The notes: generated by a model not told the origin, from the sequence alone. A stretch of DNA of 64,000 nt from CAIKMD01 sp035552195 (GCA_035552195.1 DASZLU010000084.1:62001-126000), one strand, 5' to 3'; counted from the stretch's first letter, positions 24,498-34,032 are shown. Made by a program: numbers and translations.

Positions 24498-25594
24498 GCT
24501 TGCCTCAGGAACTCTTTCAGCGCGTCGACCACCGCGCGCATCTCGTGCTCTTTGCCGATGGTGATACGAAGATATTCGGGCAGGTGATAAACCGCGACCT
24601 TGCGCACAAGGATGCCGCGCTCGCGCAAATAGTCCCACGCCGCATCGGCTTGCGGCGCGCCTTTCGGGAAACGCGCCAGCACGAAATTCGCGACCGACGG
24701 CGTCAACGCCAGGCCGAGCGCTTCGAGCTCGCGCGTCAGCCAAGGATGCCAGATGCTGTTATGCTCGCGCGCGCGCTCGACGGCCGCGATATCCTCGACC
24801 GCGGCCACGCCGCAAACCTGCGCCGCCGAGCTGACGTTGAAGGGACTCCGGATGCGGTTCAGCACGCCGGCGATCTCGGCACTGCCATAGGCCCAGCCGA
24901 TACGCATGCCGCCGAGCGCGTAGATCTTGGAGAAAGTCCGGGTCATCACGACATTCGGCTCGTTCGTCGCGAGCTCGAGACCGGGCTCGTAATCGTCGCG
25001 CGTGACGAATTCGGCATAGGCCGCGTCGATCACCAGCAGCACCGATTTCGGCAGCCCGGTATGCAGCCGCTTCATCTCGTCGCGCGTGATGAAGGTACCG
25101 GTCGGATTGTTCGGATTGGCGACGAAAACCAGCCGCGTCTTCGGCGTGACGCGCGCCAAGGTCGCGTCGACATCGAAGGTCAGGTTCTTCTCGGGTACCT
25201 CGATCGGCTTCGCACCGGCGGTGCGCGCCGCGATCGGATAAAGCGAGAAGCCGTGACGGCCATAGAGCATCTCGTCGCCCGGCCCGGCGTAAGCGGCGGT
25301 CAGCAGATCGATTACGTCGTCCGAACCGCCGCCGCACACGATGCGCGCCGGATCGATGCCATGCAGCTTCCCGATCGCCGCGCGCAGCGCGGTCGAATGC
25401 CCGTCGGGATAGCGGAAGATATCGTCCGCATGTGCGTGATAGGCGGCGATCACCTTGGCGCTCGGGCCGAGCGCGCTTTCATTCGAGGCAAGCCGGATCG
25501 GGCGCTCGAAACCCGGCGCCTTCGCCTCGCCGCCGACATAAGGCCCGATGTCGAGGATGCCCGGCTGTGGGATCAGGTGCGATTTGCTGGCCAT
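24494..25594 (-). CDS. hisC: Histidinol-phosphate / aromatic aminotransferase
   Basis: A 366-residue fold-I PLP aminotransferase of the HisC class. RLASNESALGPSAKV at the N-terminus, NPNNPTGTFI, DAAYAEFV, and the Schiff-base lysine in TFSKIYALGGMRIGWAYG, followed by RSPFNVSS and a C-terminal RITIGKEHEM, give a full active site. HisC homologues placed between a chorismate mutase and tyrA generally act on aromatic amino acids as well as, or instead of, histidinol phosphate; this location argues for that. The start is ATG 25594 (MASKSHLIPQPGILDI). It is 11 bases downstream of the chorismate-mutase gene. Confidence 0.92.
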   Translation of the reverse strand: MASKSHLIPQPGILDIGPYVGGEAKAPGFERPIRLASNESALGPSAKVIAAYHAHADDIFRYPDGHSTALRAAIGKLHGIDPARIVCGGGSDDVIDLLTAAYAGPGDEMLYGRHGFSLYPIAARTAGAKPIEVPEKNLTFDVDATLARVTPKTRLVFVANPNNPTGTFITRDEMKRLHTGLPKSVLLVIDAAYAEFVTRDDYEPGLELATNEPNVVMTRTFSKIYALGGMRIGWAYGSAEIAGVLNRIRSPFNVSSAAQVCGVAAVEDIAAVERAREHNSIWHPWLTRELEALGLALTPSVANFVLARFPKGAPQADAAWDYLRERGILVRKVAVYHLPEYLRITIGKEHEMRAVVDALKEFLRQA

Positions 25595-25605
25595 CGGCCT
25601 TACCC

Positions 25606-26478
25606 CTAATCCGCCAGCTCGGCGGCGCTGAGCGGCCGCGCGTAACCGCCCAGCCACGTGCAACGCAACATCCGGTCGCCCAACCCCGCCAGCGCGTCGC
25701 CGAGGCGCGCATCGTCAGCAGCAATCCAGCCGTCGAATTCAATGAGGAGCGTCGCTGACCCGGCTTCGGGATCGGTTGCCGCGAGCAGCGTTACCGGCAG
25801 GCCGACATTGCCGAGCGCGTTCAGCAACCGCGTACGGCTGACGTCGTCTCCCACCTCGATCACGTAGAGGCTGCGATCAGCGCCGGATTCCTCGGGCTCG
25901 ATTGCGCCGATGACAAAAGCATCGCTGTTGTCGCCGCGCGCATTCCCGGCCGCACCAAAAGGCAGCCGCGCGATGATGTGCAGCACCGGCGCCTCGCCCG
26001 CGGCGAGAAAGCGCCACCACGGCTCGACATCGCTTTGCCCCGGCACCGGCAACACGCCGAGCGTCGCCCGCCCGTCGGCGAGTGCTCGCAGCACCTCGCC
26101 GGTCGAGCGCAAACCGCTCATCGCCGTCTGGCTGCCATAGTGATCGCGCGCGAGATCCCACAGCCCGGCGAGGCCGGCTTTCTCGGGCGCATAGACCGCG
26201 ATGTGCAGATCGGCTTGGATGGCGAGCGAGCCGGCGAGCAACTCGCGCCAAAGACGCACCAAAATCGGCTTGGAGAAAGCGCCCTGATGCCGCGCCAGGA
26301 GACGGCGCAGGATCTGTGCCTCGCGTCCCGGCCGCAGCGCCGCGGTGGCGTTGCTTTGCTTGACCCAGCGGACGGACTCGACCACCGCTGCGCGCTGCAT
26401 CAACACATCGTGCAGCTCGTCGTCGAGTTCATCGATGCGGCGGCGTAGATCGGCGAGCGTGGGCGAAGCGGTCGACAT
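25606..26478 (-). CDS. Chorismate mutase with divergent C-terminal domain
   Basis: A 290-residue protein. Residues about 8-90 form an AroQ-type chorismate-mutase helix bundle (LADLRRRIDELDDELHDVLMQRAAVVESV, REAQILRRLLAR), which converts chorismate to prephenate. The remainder (about 100-290) has the size and beta-alpha pattern of a prephenate dehydratase plus ACT region, yet the dehydratase active-site T-R-F motif cannot be found; the nearest stretch is VGDDVSRTRLLNALGNVG, which reads like an ACT-type segment. I therefore expect mutase activity only, possibly with feedback control. It heads the operon with hisC and tyrA and diverges from metX. Confidence 0.85.
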   Translation of the reverse strand: MSTASPTLADLRRRIDELDDELHDVLMQRAAVVESVRWVKQSNATAALRPGREAQILRRLLARHQGAFSKPILVRLWRELLAGSLAIQADLHIAVYAPEKAGLAGLWDLARDHYGSQTAMSGLRSTGEVLRALADGRATLGVLPVPGQSDVEPWWRFLAAGEAPVLHIIARLPFGAAGNARGDNSDAFVIGAIEPEESGADRSLYVIEVGDDVSRTRLLNALGNVGLPVTLLAATDPEAGSATLLIEFDGWIAADDARLGDALAGLGDRMLRCTWLGGYARPLSAAELAD

Positions 26479-26590
26479 CTCGTGAAATACCGGAAAATCG
26501 CGGGCTAGTCTGATACTTCGCCCATACGGTTAAAGCAAAGAAATCGTTGACAGGCTAGGCCCCTGATCCCTAGCTATCCCTGGCCTTCAC

Positions 26591-27784
26591 ATGACCACGA
26601 TCGTCACATCGCCCGCTGCCGTCGCGGGGCTTTCGGGCCCCGAATGCGATCAGCATTATGAGCGGCCGGGTTTTCGCCTGACCATCACGGAGCCGCTTGC
26701 GCTCGATTCCGGCCAAACTCTCGCCCCCTACGCCATCGCATACCAGACCTACGGCAAGCTCAACGCCGATCGCTCAAACACGATCCTGATCTGCCATGCT
26801 TTGACGGGCGATCAATACGCCGCCGACCCCCATCCGATGACCGGCAAACCCGGCTGGTGGGATATTCTTATTGGTCCCGGCAAGGTGCTCGATACCGAGC
26901 GCTATTTCTTCATCTGCACCAACGTCATCGGCGGCTGCATGGGCTCGACCGGCCCGGCCGAGCTCAATCCCGCGACCGGCTGCCCGTGGAATCTCAGCTT
27001 CCCGGTCATCACCATCGGCGACATGGTGCGGGCGCAGAAGCAGCTCATCGACGCGCTCGGCATCCAACAGCTTTTCGCCGTGATCGGCGGCTCGATGGGC
27101 GGCATGCAGGTGCTGCAATGGGCGGCGTCTTATCCCGAGCGCGTTTTCGCCGCCGTGCCGATCGCGACGGCGGCACGGCATTCGGCGCAGAACATCGCGT
27201 TCCACGAAGTCGGCCGCCAAGCGATCATGGCCGACGCGAATTGGCGCAACGGCGACTATCTCAGCAACGGCGTGCGGCCGGAACGCGGCCTTGCCGTCGC
27301 GCGCATGGCGGCGCACGTGACCTATCTGTCGGAGCAGGCGTTGCATCGCAAATTCGGCCGCAATCTGCAGAACCGCGAGGCGCTGACCTTCGGCTTCGAC
27401 GCGGATTTCCAGGTCGAGAATTACCTGCGCCATCAAGGCATGACGTTCGTCGACCGGTTCGACGCGAATTCCTATCTCTACATCACGCGCGCCTGCGATT
27501 ACTTCGACCTTGCCGCGGAACACGGCGGCGTGCTGGCCAACGCGTTCAAGAATTCGAAGACGCGGTTCTGCTGCATCTCTTTCACCAGCGACTGGCTTTA
27601 TCCGACGTCGGAAAATCGCGAGATCGTTCACGCGCTCAACGCTGCCGCGGCGAATGTCAGCTTCGTCGAAGTCGCGACCGACAAGGGCCATGACGCTTTC
27701 CTGCTCGACGAGCCCGAATTCCACGCGACCCTCAAAGGCTTCCTCGACGGCTGCGCCGAGCATCGCGGCCTACTCCGGCGATGA
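26591..27784 (+). CDS. metX: Homoserine O-acyltransferase
   Basis: A 397-residue alpha/beta-hydrolase-fold enzyme that acylates homoserine at its hydroxyl for methionine synthesis. The Ser nucleophile is in GGSMGGMQ (about residue 168), near NVIGGCMGSTGPAELNPATG and the ARHSAQNIAFHEVGRQAI signature. The acid is in SFTSDWLYPT and the histidine in DKGHDAFLLD. Choice of acetyl- or succinyl-CoA depends on a few active-site residues that I cannot settle by eye. It is 10 bases upstream of metW, the usual alphaproteobacterial pair. The intergenic region up to the divergent chorismate mutase gene is 112 bases. Confidence 0.95.
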   Translation: MTTIVTSPAAVAGLSGPECDQHYERPGFRLTITEPLALDSGQTLAPYAIAYQTYGKLNADRSNTILICHALTGDQYAADPHPMTGKPGWWDILIGPGKVLDTERYFFICTNVIGGCMGSTGPAELNPATGCPWNLSFPVITIGDMVRAQKQLIDALGIQQLFAVIGGSMGGMQVLQWAASYPERVFAAVPIATAARHSAQNIAFHEVGRQAIMADANWRNGDYLSNGVRPERGLAVARMAAHVTYLSEQALHRKFGRNLQNREALTFGFDADFQVENYLRHQGMTFVDRFDANSYLYITRACDYFDLAAEHGGVLANAFKNSKTRFCCISFTSDWLYPTSENREIVHALNAAAANVSFVEVATDKGHDAFLLDEPEFHATLKGFLDGCAEHRGLLRR

Positions 27785-27794
27785 ATTTCCGGCG

Positions 27795-28451
27795 ATGAGC
27801 CCCGACGCTTCGAATTTGGCAGCCGGCCATCTGGAGACGGCCGCCGCCTTACGCGAAGACCTTCGCATCATCGCCGAGATGATCCAGCCGGGCTCGCGCC
27901 TACTCGATGTCGGTTGCGGCAATGGCGAGCTGCTTTCCTATCTCGCGCGCACGAAATCGGTCGACGGCCGCGGCATGGAATTGAGCCAGGGCGGCGTGAA
28001 TTCCTGCGTGCGCAATGGCCTGTCGGTGATCCAGGGCGACGCCGACAACGATCTGCACGATTACCCGTCACATGCTTTCGATTACATCGTCCTCAGCCAG
28101 ACCTTGCAGGCGACGCGCAATCCGCGCGAGGTGCTGCATCATCTGGTGCGTATCGGCCGGCACGCGATCGTGTCGATCCCGAATTTCGCGCATTGGCGCA
28201 TGCGCATGCGGCTGCTGGTCGAAGGGCGCATGCCGCGCACGCCGTCGCTGCCCTTCCGCTGGTACGACACGCCGAACATCCATCTCTGCACGATCCTCGA
28301 TTTCATCGATCTGTGCGAGGAAGAGAGCATCGCCGTCGAGCGCAGCGTGACGCTCGACGATCTCGGCCGCCCCTACCGCCTCAATCCGCGCGGCAAGCTC
28401 GCCAATCTCCTGGCGGCGCAAGGGCTGTTCTTATTGCGCGGGCGGCACTAG
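27795..28451 (+). CDS. metW: Methionine biosynthesis protein MetW
   Basis: A 218-residue SAM-methyltransferase-fold protein. LLDVGCGNGELLSYLARTKSVDGRGMEL is the MetW nucleotide-binding start, followed by GLSVIQGDADNDLHDYPSHAFDYIVLSQTLQATRNP, IPNFAHWRMRMRLLVEGRMPRT and LPFRWYDTPNIHLCTILDF, all hallmark MetW blocks. MetW is needed with MetX for homoserine acylation in several bacteria, probably by activating it. The start ATG at 27795 gives MSPDASNL; the longer frame upstream overlaps metX and is rejected. It converges on the next hydrolase gene with five bases between stops. Confidence 0.94.
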   Translation: MSPDASNLAAGHLETAAALREDLRIIAEMIQPGSRLLDVGCGNGELLSYLARTKSVDGRGMELSQGGVNSCVRNGLSVIQGDADNDLHDYPSHAFDYIVLSQTLQATRNPREVLHHLVRIGRHAIVSIPNFAHWRMRMRLLVEGRMPRTPSLPFRWYDTPNIHLCTILDFIDLCEEESIAVERSVTLDDLGRPYRLNPRGKLANLLAAQGLFLLRGRH

Positions 28452-28456
28452 CCCGC

Positions 28457-29221
28457 TCACGCCGCGGCGGCGGTGCCCTTCGGCGTATTCTTTGCGAGGA
28501 AGTCGAGTACTCGATCATGCGCGGCGGTCAGATGCGCCGGCGCTTTCCATTGGCGCAGCATCTCGGCATGCGGCAGGAGCTCGGCCAGCGCCAAGCCGGC
28601 GTAGGTCGGATGCGGCTTGTCGTCGCCCGGCATGACAAGGCTCGGCGTTTGGATCTTCGTCACCGCATCGCGCTGCATGCAGTAGACGAAATCGTGATCC
28701 CACATATTGCGCCCGAACGACGCGAGCGCGACGGCGTCGAGCTCGGGGCGCGACGCTTTCAACTCCTTCGCCCACTCGGCGTAGCCTTCCTGGAAATAGG
28801 TCGGGAATTCGGGATTGAGGCCGATCGGATTCTGCAGCACTTGCGCGCTGATCCGCGAAGGCGCCGTCTGGCTGAGCATCAGGCAAAAGCTCGAGCCGAT
28901 GCAGCCGCCGAGCGTATGGCAGCGCGCGATATTCAGATGATCGAGCAGCGCGAGCTGATCGGCAGCGTAAGTCTGCCAGCCGTGATCGGCAACGATGGCG
29001 CCCTTCGACTTGCCGGCGTTGCGCTGATCCATCGCGATGACGCGATAATCCTTCGCCAGCACCTCGGTCCAGTCGTTCCACGCGCGCGGCGGGCCGCCGG
29101 CCGGCGAATGCCACATCGCCATTTGCGAGCGCATGCCGCCCGGCGCCAGGAGCAGCACCGGATAGCCGCTGCCATATTCCTCGTAATAAATTTCAGCATC
29201 AGCTCGTCTCAAAACCGGCAT
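28457..29221 (-). CDS. Alpha/beta hydrolase with Cys at the nucleophile position
   Basis: A 254-residue alpha/beta hydrolase of the peroxidase/enol-lactonase type: PVLLLAPGGMRSQ, VIAMDQRNAGKSKG, then the elbow LGGCIGSSFCL, where a Cys replaces the usual Ser of G-x-S-x-G. The acid would be in VMPGDDKPHP. A histidine near the C-terminus (APAHLTAAHDR) could complete the triad. Cys-nucleophile members include dienelactone-type hydrolases and some thioesterase-like proteins. The substrate is unknown. The ATG at 29221 follows a GAGAGGGA-type site. It sits alone between metW and corA. Confidence 0.8.
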   Translation of the reverse strand: MPVLRRADAEIYYEEYGSGYPVLLLAPGGMRSQMAMWHSPAGGPPRAWNDWTEVLAKDYRVIAMDQRNAGKSKGAIVADHGWQTYAADQLALLDHLNIARCHTLGGCIGSSFCLMLSQTAPSRISAQVLQNPIGLNPEFPTYFQEGYAEWAKELKASRPELDAVALASFGRNMWDHDFVYCMQRDAVTKIQTPSLVMPGDDKPHPTYAGLALAELLPHAEMLRQWKAPAHLTAAHDRVLDFLAKNTPKGTAAAA

Positions 29222-29320
29222 GTGTCCCTCTCTCGTTCATCGACCGGTTGCAGGTCCTGTCGCAATCCTGTCTCATACGCCATCCTAATATCGCGGCCAA
29301 GAAACGTCAGGGGCGGGCAA

Positions 29321-30346
29321 ATGAGCGACACCAGCACGGCGCCGACGCGACCGACAACAGCAGACGGCTCCGCCCCGGCGGGCAGCATCAGGGCCTGCGC
29401 TCTCTACCGCGATGGCACGCGCTGCGATCTGTCGATCGAGGCGGCGGGAGCCGCCGTCAACGCCGGCCACGGCACCGTCTGGATTGGGCTTTACGAGCCC
29501 GACGAGACGATGCTCTGCCGTATCCAAACGCAATTCAAACTCCACGAATTGCTGATCGAGGACGTGCATCAGGCGCATCAGCGCCCGAAGCTCGATATCT
29601 ATGGCGATGTCATCTTCCTCGCCATCCGCACCGCGCAACTGAGCGGCGATCGCATCGATTTCGGCGAGACTCATCTTATCGTCGGTAAAGGCTTCGTGAT
29701 CTCTATCCGTCACGGCGCGTCGCAGCCCTACACCTCGGTGCGCGCGCGCTGCGAGCGCTCGCCCGAGCTGATGCGGATCGGCGAGGCTTTCGTTGTCTAC
29801 GCTATCCTCGATTACATCGCCGACAATTATTTCCCCGTGCTCGACGCGATCGAAAGCGAGCTCGAGGAAATCGAGAGCGAGATTTTCACGACCACGCCGG
29901 CCAACGAGAAGATCGAGCGCATCTATCGCCTGCGTGTCGAGATGCAGAGCATGCGCCGCGTCGTCGCGCCAATGCTGGAAATTTGCAACCGGCTGGCGCG
30001 GCATGAATTCTCCGCGACCGAGCAGGCGATCGTGCCCTATCTCCACGACCTTCACGACCATGCCCAACTCGTCAACGACGCGATCGTCGATGTACGCGAG
30101 CGGCTGGCCTCGGCCTTCGAAGCCAGTCTGCTGCTGGCCTCGGCGCGGCAAAATGACATCGTCAAAAAGCTGGCGAGCTGGGCCGCCATCCTCGCCGTGC
30201 CCACCGCCATCGCTGGGATTTACGGCATGAATTTCAAATTCATGCCCGAGCTCGATTGGCAATTCGGCTATCCGACGATCATGCTGTTCATGTTGGGGCT
30301 CTGCGGCTTTCTCTTTTACCGATTCAAGCGCGCCGCCTGGCTTTGA
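29321..30346 (+). CDS. corA: CorA-family magnesium/cobalt transporter
   Basis: A 341-residue CorA-like channel. The long N-terminal cytoplasmic domain contains LLIEDVHQAHQRPKLD and the helical stalk (EIESEIFTTT..EKIERIYRLRVEMQSMRRVVAPM), a region that forms the pentamer's cytoplasmic funnel. Two membrane helices at the end (LASWAAILAVPTAIAGIYGMNF and YPTIMLFMLGLCGFLFYRF) flank the GMN selectivity motif in YGMNFKFMPEL. It should carry Mg2+ or Co2+ across the inner membrane. The start ATG 29321 is chosen because MSDTSTAPT begins a typical variable tail; the 469 further upstream codons in frame belong to antisense or other genes. Confidence 0.92.
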   Translation: MSDTSTAPTRPTTADGSAPAGSIRACALYRDGTRCDLSIEAAGAAVNAGHGTVWIGLYEPDETMLCRIQTQFKLHELLIEDVHQAHQRPKLDIYGDVIFLAIRTAQLSGDRIDFGETHLIVGKGFVISIRHGASQPYTSVRARCERSPELMRIGEAFVVYAILDYIADNYFPVLDAIESELEEIESEIFTTTPANEKIERIYRLRVEMQSMRRVVAPMLEICNRLARHEFSATEQAIVPYLHDLHDHAQLVNDAIVDVRERLASAFEASLLLASARQNDIVKKLASWAAILAVPTAIAGIYGMNFKFMPELDWQFGYPTIMLFMLGLCGFLFYRFKRAAWL

Positions 30347-30390
30347 GCTAAGATAGGCGCGTTGGGAAGTTCAGGTAGGAGCCGCGCGTC

Positions 30391-31662
30391 ATGCGGAGCG
30401 ACGATCGTTTGCGTCTTGTCCAGGTTGGGCCCGGCACGCCGGCCGGCGAGCTTTTCCGCCGCTATTGGCAGCCCGCCGCGTTATCCTCGGAATTGCCCGA
30501 GCCTGACGGCGCGCCGGTCCGCGTGCGCCTCCTTGGCGAAGATCTGATCGCTGTCCGGGACACGCAAGGGCGTGTCGGGTTGGTCGATGCGTATTGCCCG
30601 CATCGGCGCGCGCCGCTGTTTTTCGGGCGCAACGAGGAATGCGGGCTGCGCTGCGTCTATCACGGCTGGAAATTCGACGTCAACGGCACCTGCACGGACC
30701 TGCCGAGCGAGCCCGCCGACAGCCCGATGAAGAATGGCATCAAGCTCAAAGCCTATCCGGCGGTCGAGCGCGGCGGCGTGGTCTGGGCCTATCTCGGTCC
30801 TAAGGACAAGATGCCGCCCGAGCCCGATTACGAATGGACGCGCGTGCCCGAGACGCACCGCCACGTCTCGAAATCCTATCAGGCGTGCAATTACCTGCAG
30901 GGGCTCGAAGGCGGGCTCGACACGGCGCATGTCAGCTTCCTGCACAACAACAAGATCGGCGATCGCCGCAATCTCTATTCGCGCGACGGCGCACCCAAGA
31001 TCGACGTGCACGAGACCGATTACGGCTATTACTACGTCTCGACGCGCAAGGTCGAAGCCGAGCAGCAATGGGTGCGCGTCTATCAATACACGCTGCCGTT
31101 CCAACAGATGCGGCCGAGCATGGTCAATAATGGGCTCTCATCCAATCGCGCCGTGCCGCGCGCCGACGGCCACCTCTGGGTGCCGATCGATGACGAGCAG
31201 ACCAATGTCTACAATTGGTGCTACGGCGCCGATCAGAACTGCGCGCTCGACCCCGAATATGCCGAACAGCTTGAGGTGATGTATGGCCGCGGCCATAACG
31301 ACTACATCCCGGGCACGTTCAAGCTGAAAGCCAATCTCGCGAACGACTATTTCATCGACCGTGCCGAGCAGAAGAACACCAGCTTCACCGGCATCAAAGG
31401 CATCAACACCCAGGATGTCGCGCTGCAGGAAGGCATGGGCGCGATCACCGACCGCACGCAAGAGCATCTCGGCACCTCCGACCGCGCCATCGCGGTGATG
31501 CGCCGCCTCCTCCTCGAAGCGGTGAGCGCCGTCGAGCGCGGCGAGAACCCGCGCGGCCAGGACGCCGCCACCTATCGCAGCATCCGCCCGCATGACGGGC
31601 TGGTGCCGGCGGGCGGCGATTGGCGCAAAGAGTTCGTCGAAGATTTGAAGGCGAAGTGGTAG
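30391..31662 (+). CDS. Rieske [2Fe-2S] aromatic-ring oxygenase, catalytic subunit
   Basis: A 423-residue oxygenase alpha subunit. The Rieske cluster ligands are C-P-H in DAYCPHRRAPLFF and C-V-Y-H in GLRCVYHGWKFD. The mononuclear iron site appears as LEGGLDTAHVSFLHNN (D-x2-H-x4-H). This domain order matches phthalate 4,5-dioxygenase-like and vanillate-demethylase-like enzymes that hydroxylate or demethylate aromatic acids, using electrons from a separate reductase. No reductase or ferredoxin gene is near. The ATG at 30391 follows an AGGTAGGAG site. The substrate is unknown. Confidence 0.88.
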   Translation: MRSDDRLRLVQVGPGTPAGELFRRYWQPAALSSELPEPDGAPVRVRLLGEDLIAVRDTQGRVGLVDAYCPHRRAPLFFGRNEECGLRCVYHGWKFDVNGTCTDLPSEPADSPMKNGIKLKAYPAVERGGVVWAYLGPKDKMPPEPDYEWTRVPETHRHVSKSYQACNYLQGLEGGLDTAHVSFLHNNKIGDRRNLYSRDGAPKIDVHETDYGYYYVSTRKVEAEQQWVRVYQYTLPFQQMRPSMVNNGLSSNRAVPRADGHLWVPIDDEQTNVYNWCYGADQNCALDPEYAEQLEVMYGRGHNDYIPGTFKLKANLANDYFIDRAEQKNTSFTGIKGINTQDVALQEGMGAITDRTQEHLGTSDRAIAVMRRLLLEAVSAVERGENPRGQDAATYRSIRPHDGLVPAGGDWRKEFVEDLKAKW

Positions 31663-31689
31663 CGCTGGATTAAGCGACTACTTAAGAGT

Positions 31690-31766
31690 CGCTTTCCCCG
31701 CGAAAGCGGGAACCCAGCGAAACATCGCGACTCTTGCCCTGGATCCCCGCTTTCGCGGGGAAAGCG
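31690..31766. repeat. Dispersed palindromic repeat, copy 6
   Basis: Near-perfect arms CGCTTTCCCCGCGAAAGCGG and CCCGCTTTCGCGGGGAAAGCG enclose about 35 bases. Compared with other copies the ends read GCTTTCC/GGAAAGC, so the outer part is a variant. It lies in the gap between the converging Rieske and methyltransferase genes. Confidence 0.82.
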
Positions 31767-31788
31767 AATTATTTTTCGACCGTGACCA

Positions 31789-32523
31789 TTACCGCCCCAC
31801 CGGGCTCGGCGTTCCCGGCATCGGCAGCAGCACCCGTCGCGCACGCGGCTTCCGCACCGCGACCGGCCGCGTGTAGATCTCTTTCACCGCCTCGACCATC
31901 ACGACGCCGCCGAAAGTGGTGAACCAGCGCACGCCGACACTTTCCCACGCGACGGCCGAGCGCAGCATCATGCGCGAGCGCGTCGGCGGCACGAAGAGCG
32001 CGGCGGCGTTGCGCTCCGGGGTGAAGCTTTCCTCGCGCAAGAGATGCGAGAGCTGGCTCGTCGTGTAAGGGTGGCCCTGGCCGAACGGCGTGTTGTCGAT
32101 CCGCGCCCAGATGCCGCGCCGGTTGGGCAGCACCGCGAGCAAGCGCCCGCCGCCGGCGAGCACGCGCCAGGCTTCTTTCAGCATCGGCCGGATCTGCTCG
32201 CTGAATTCGATGCCGTGGATCAAGAGCACGCGATCGACCGAGAAATCGGCGAGCGGCAACTCGCTCTCGTCGGTCAGCACGACGCGGTTCGGCCCTTCGG
32301 GCGGCCAATGCAGCACACCCTGCGCCGCCGGCATCAGGGCGATGACGCGCTCCGCCTCGCTGAGGAACGGCCGGAGATAGGGCGTCGCATAGCCGAGGCC
32401 GAGCAAGCGCTGGCCGGTCAGATCCGGCCACATCTGGCGGATACGTCGCGCCACCATGCGCCGCGCCACTTGGCCGAGGCGGGTGCCATAAAATTCGCGC
32501 AATTCGACGACGTCGGCGAACAT
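31789..32523 (-). CDS. Class I SAM-dependent methyltransferase
   Basis: A 244-residue methyltransferase. GQRLLGLGYATPYLRPFL is a variant motif I (G-x-G-x-x), and LPLADFSVDRVLLIHGIE the motif III-IV region; the C-terminal part contains RSAVAWESVGVRWFTTFGGVVMVEAVKE. The family usually sits divergently next to gloB in alphaproteobacteria, as here, but its substrate is not known. The ATG at 32523 lacks a strong ribosome site. The C-terminus is basic (VRKPRARRVLLPMPG). Confidence 0.83.
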   Translation of the reverse strand: MFADVVELREFYGTRLGQVARRMVARRIRQMWPDLTGQRLLGLGYATPYLRPFLSEAERVIALMPAAQGVLHWPPEGPNRVVLTDESELPLADFSVDRVLLIHGIEFSEQIRPMLKEAWRVLAGGGRLLAVLPNRRGIWARIDNTPFGQGHPYTTSQLSHLLREESFTPERNAAALFVPPTRSRMMLRSAVAWESVGVRWFTTFGGVVMVEAVKEIYTRPVAVRKPRARRVLLPMPGTPSPVGR

Positions 32524-32603
32524 CGGCCGCTAGTGTAGCATGAGAAGGCCCTGCGAATTAGATTGTGCTCAAGCGCACCGAAATGAAGAGGAAGGCTGCC
32601 GCC

Positions 32604-33371
32604 ATGTCCGAACTCGTCATCCGCCAGATTCCCGTGCTCAAGGACAATTACGTCTATCTGATCCACGAGCCGCAATCGCGCGCGACCGGCGTGGTCGACC
32701 CCAGCGTCGCGGCGCCGATCCTCGAGGCGGCGCAAAAAGAGGGCTGGCGCATCACCCACATCCTCAACACCCATCACCACAACGACCACACCGGCGGCAA
32801 TAACGAGATCAAGGCCGCGACGGGCTGCATCGTCGTCGGCCCGCGCGCCGATCGCGACCGCATCCCCGGCATCGATGTCGAGGTCGGCGATGGCGACGTG
32901 TACGATTTCGGCGCCGAGAAGGCGCACGTCTTCGACGTGCCCGGCCATACGCGCGGCCATATCGCCTATCACTTCGCGAATTCGCAGGCGCTGTTCTGCG
33001 GCGATACGCTCTTCATCCTCGGCTGCGGCCGCGTTTTCGAGGGCACGCATGCGCAGATGTGGAATTCGCTCTCGAAGCTCAAGGCGCTGCCGCCCGAAAC
33101 ACGCGTCTATTGCGCGCACGAGTATACGCAGGCCAATGCGCGCTTCGCCCTGACCGTCGAGCCCGAGAATCGCGATCTCGTCGCGCGTGCGGCGATGATC
33201 GATGCGATGCGCGAAAAGGGCCAGTCGACCGTGCCCGGCACCTTGGCCGAGGAATTCAAGACCAACCCGTTCCTGCGCGCCGATATCCCGGCGCTGCAGC
33301 AAGCGGCGGGGTCGCTCGGCGACGCGGTCGCGACCTTCGCGTCGATCCGCACCCGCAAAGACAAATTCTGA
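32604..33371 (+). CDS. gloB: Hydroxyacylglutathione hydrolase (glyoxalase II)
   Basis: A 255-residue metallo-beta-lactamase-fold enzyme that hydrolyses S-lactoylglutathione in methylglyoxal detoxification. The metal motif is THHHNDHTGG (HxHxDH), further ligands are in VPGHTRGHIAY, FCGDTLFILGCGR and CAHEYTQANARFAL, the last being specific to glyoxalase II. The C-terminal helical domain (about residues 190-255) ends in ASIRTRKDKF. The start at 32604 (MSELVIRQIPVLKDNYVYL) follows GAGGAAGG at good spacing; a 13-residue upstream extension is unlikely. It is followed by a GST gene on the same strand. Confidence 0.95.
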   Translation: MSELVIRQIPVLKDNYVYLIHEPQSRATGVVDPSVAAPILEAAQKEGWRITHILNTHHHNDHTGGNNEIKAATGCIVVGPRADRDRIPGIDVEVGDGDVYDFGAEKAHVFDVPGHTRGHIAYHFANSQALFCGDTLFILGCGRVFEGTHAQMWNSLSKLKALPPETRVYCAHEYTQANARFALTVEPENRDLVARAAMIDAMREKGQSTVPGTLAEEFKTNPFLRADIPALQQAAGSLGDAVATFASIRTRKDKF

Positions 33372-33384
33372 GGATCGCCGCGCG

Positions 33385-34017
<633 letters not shown>

Positions 34018-34032
34018 TCCTCGGCCTTTCGA

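Noticed and set aside
26479..26590. SAM-II-type riboswitch upstream of metX
   Set aside because: This region does contain a GGGC..GCCC stem, but the conserved downstream box expected for SAM-II (GCTAAA-AGG-like) is missing and the loop does not fit. I do not call it.
27914..29320. N-terminal extension of the corA frame
   Set aside because: It passes through metW and an opposite-strand hydrolase; CorA homology begins after ATG 29321, so the extension is not coding.
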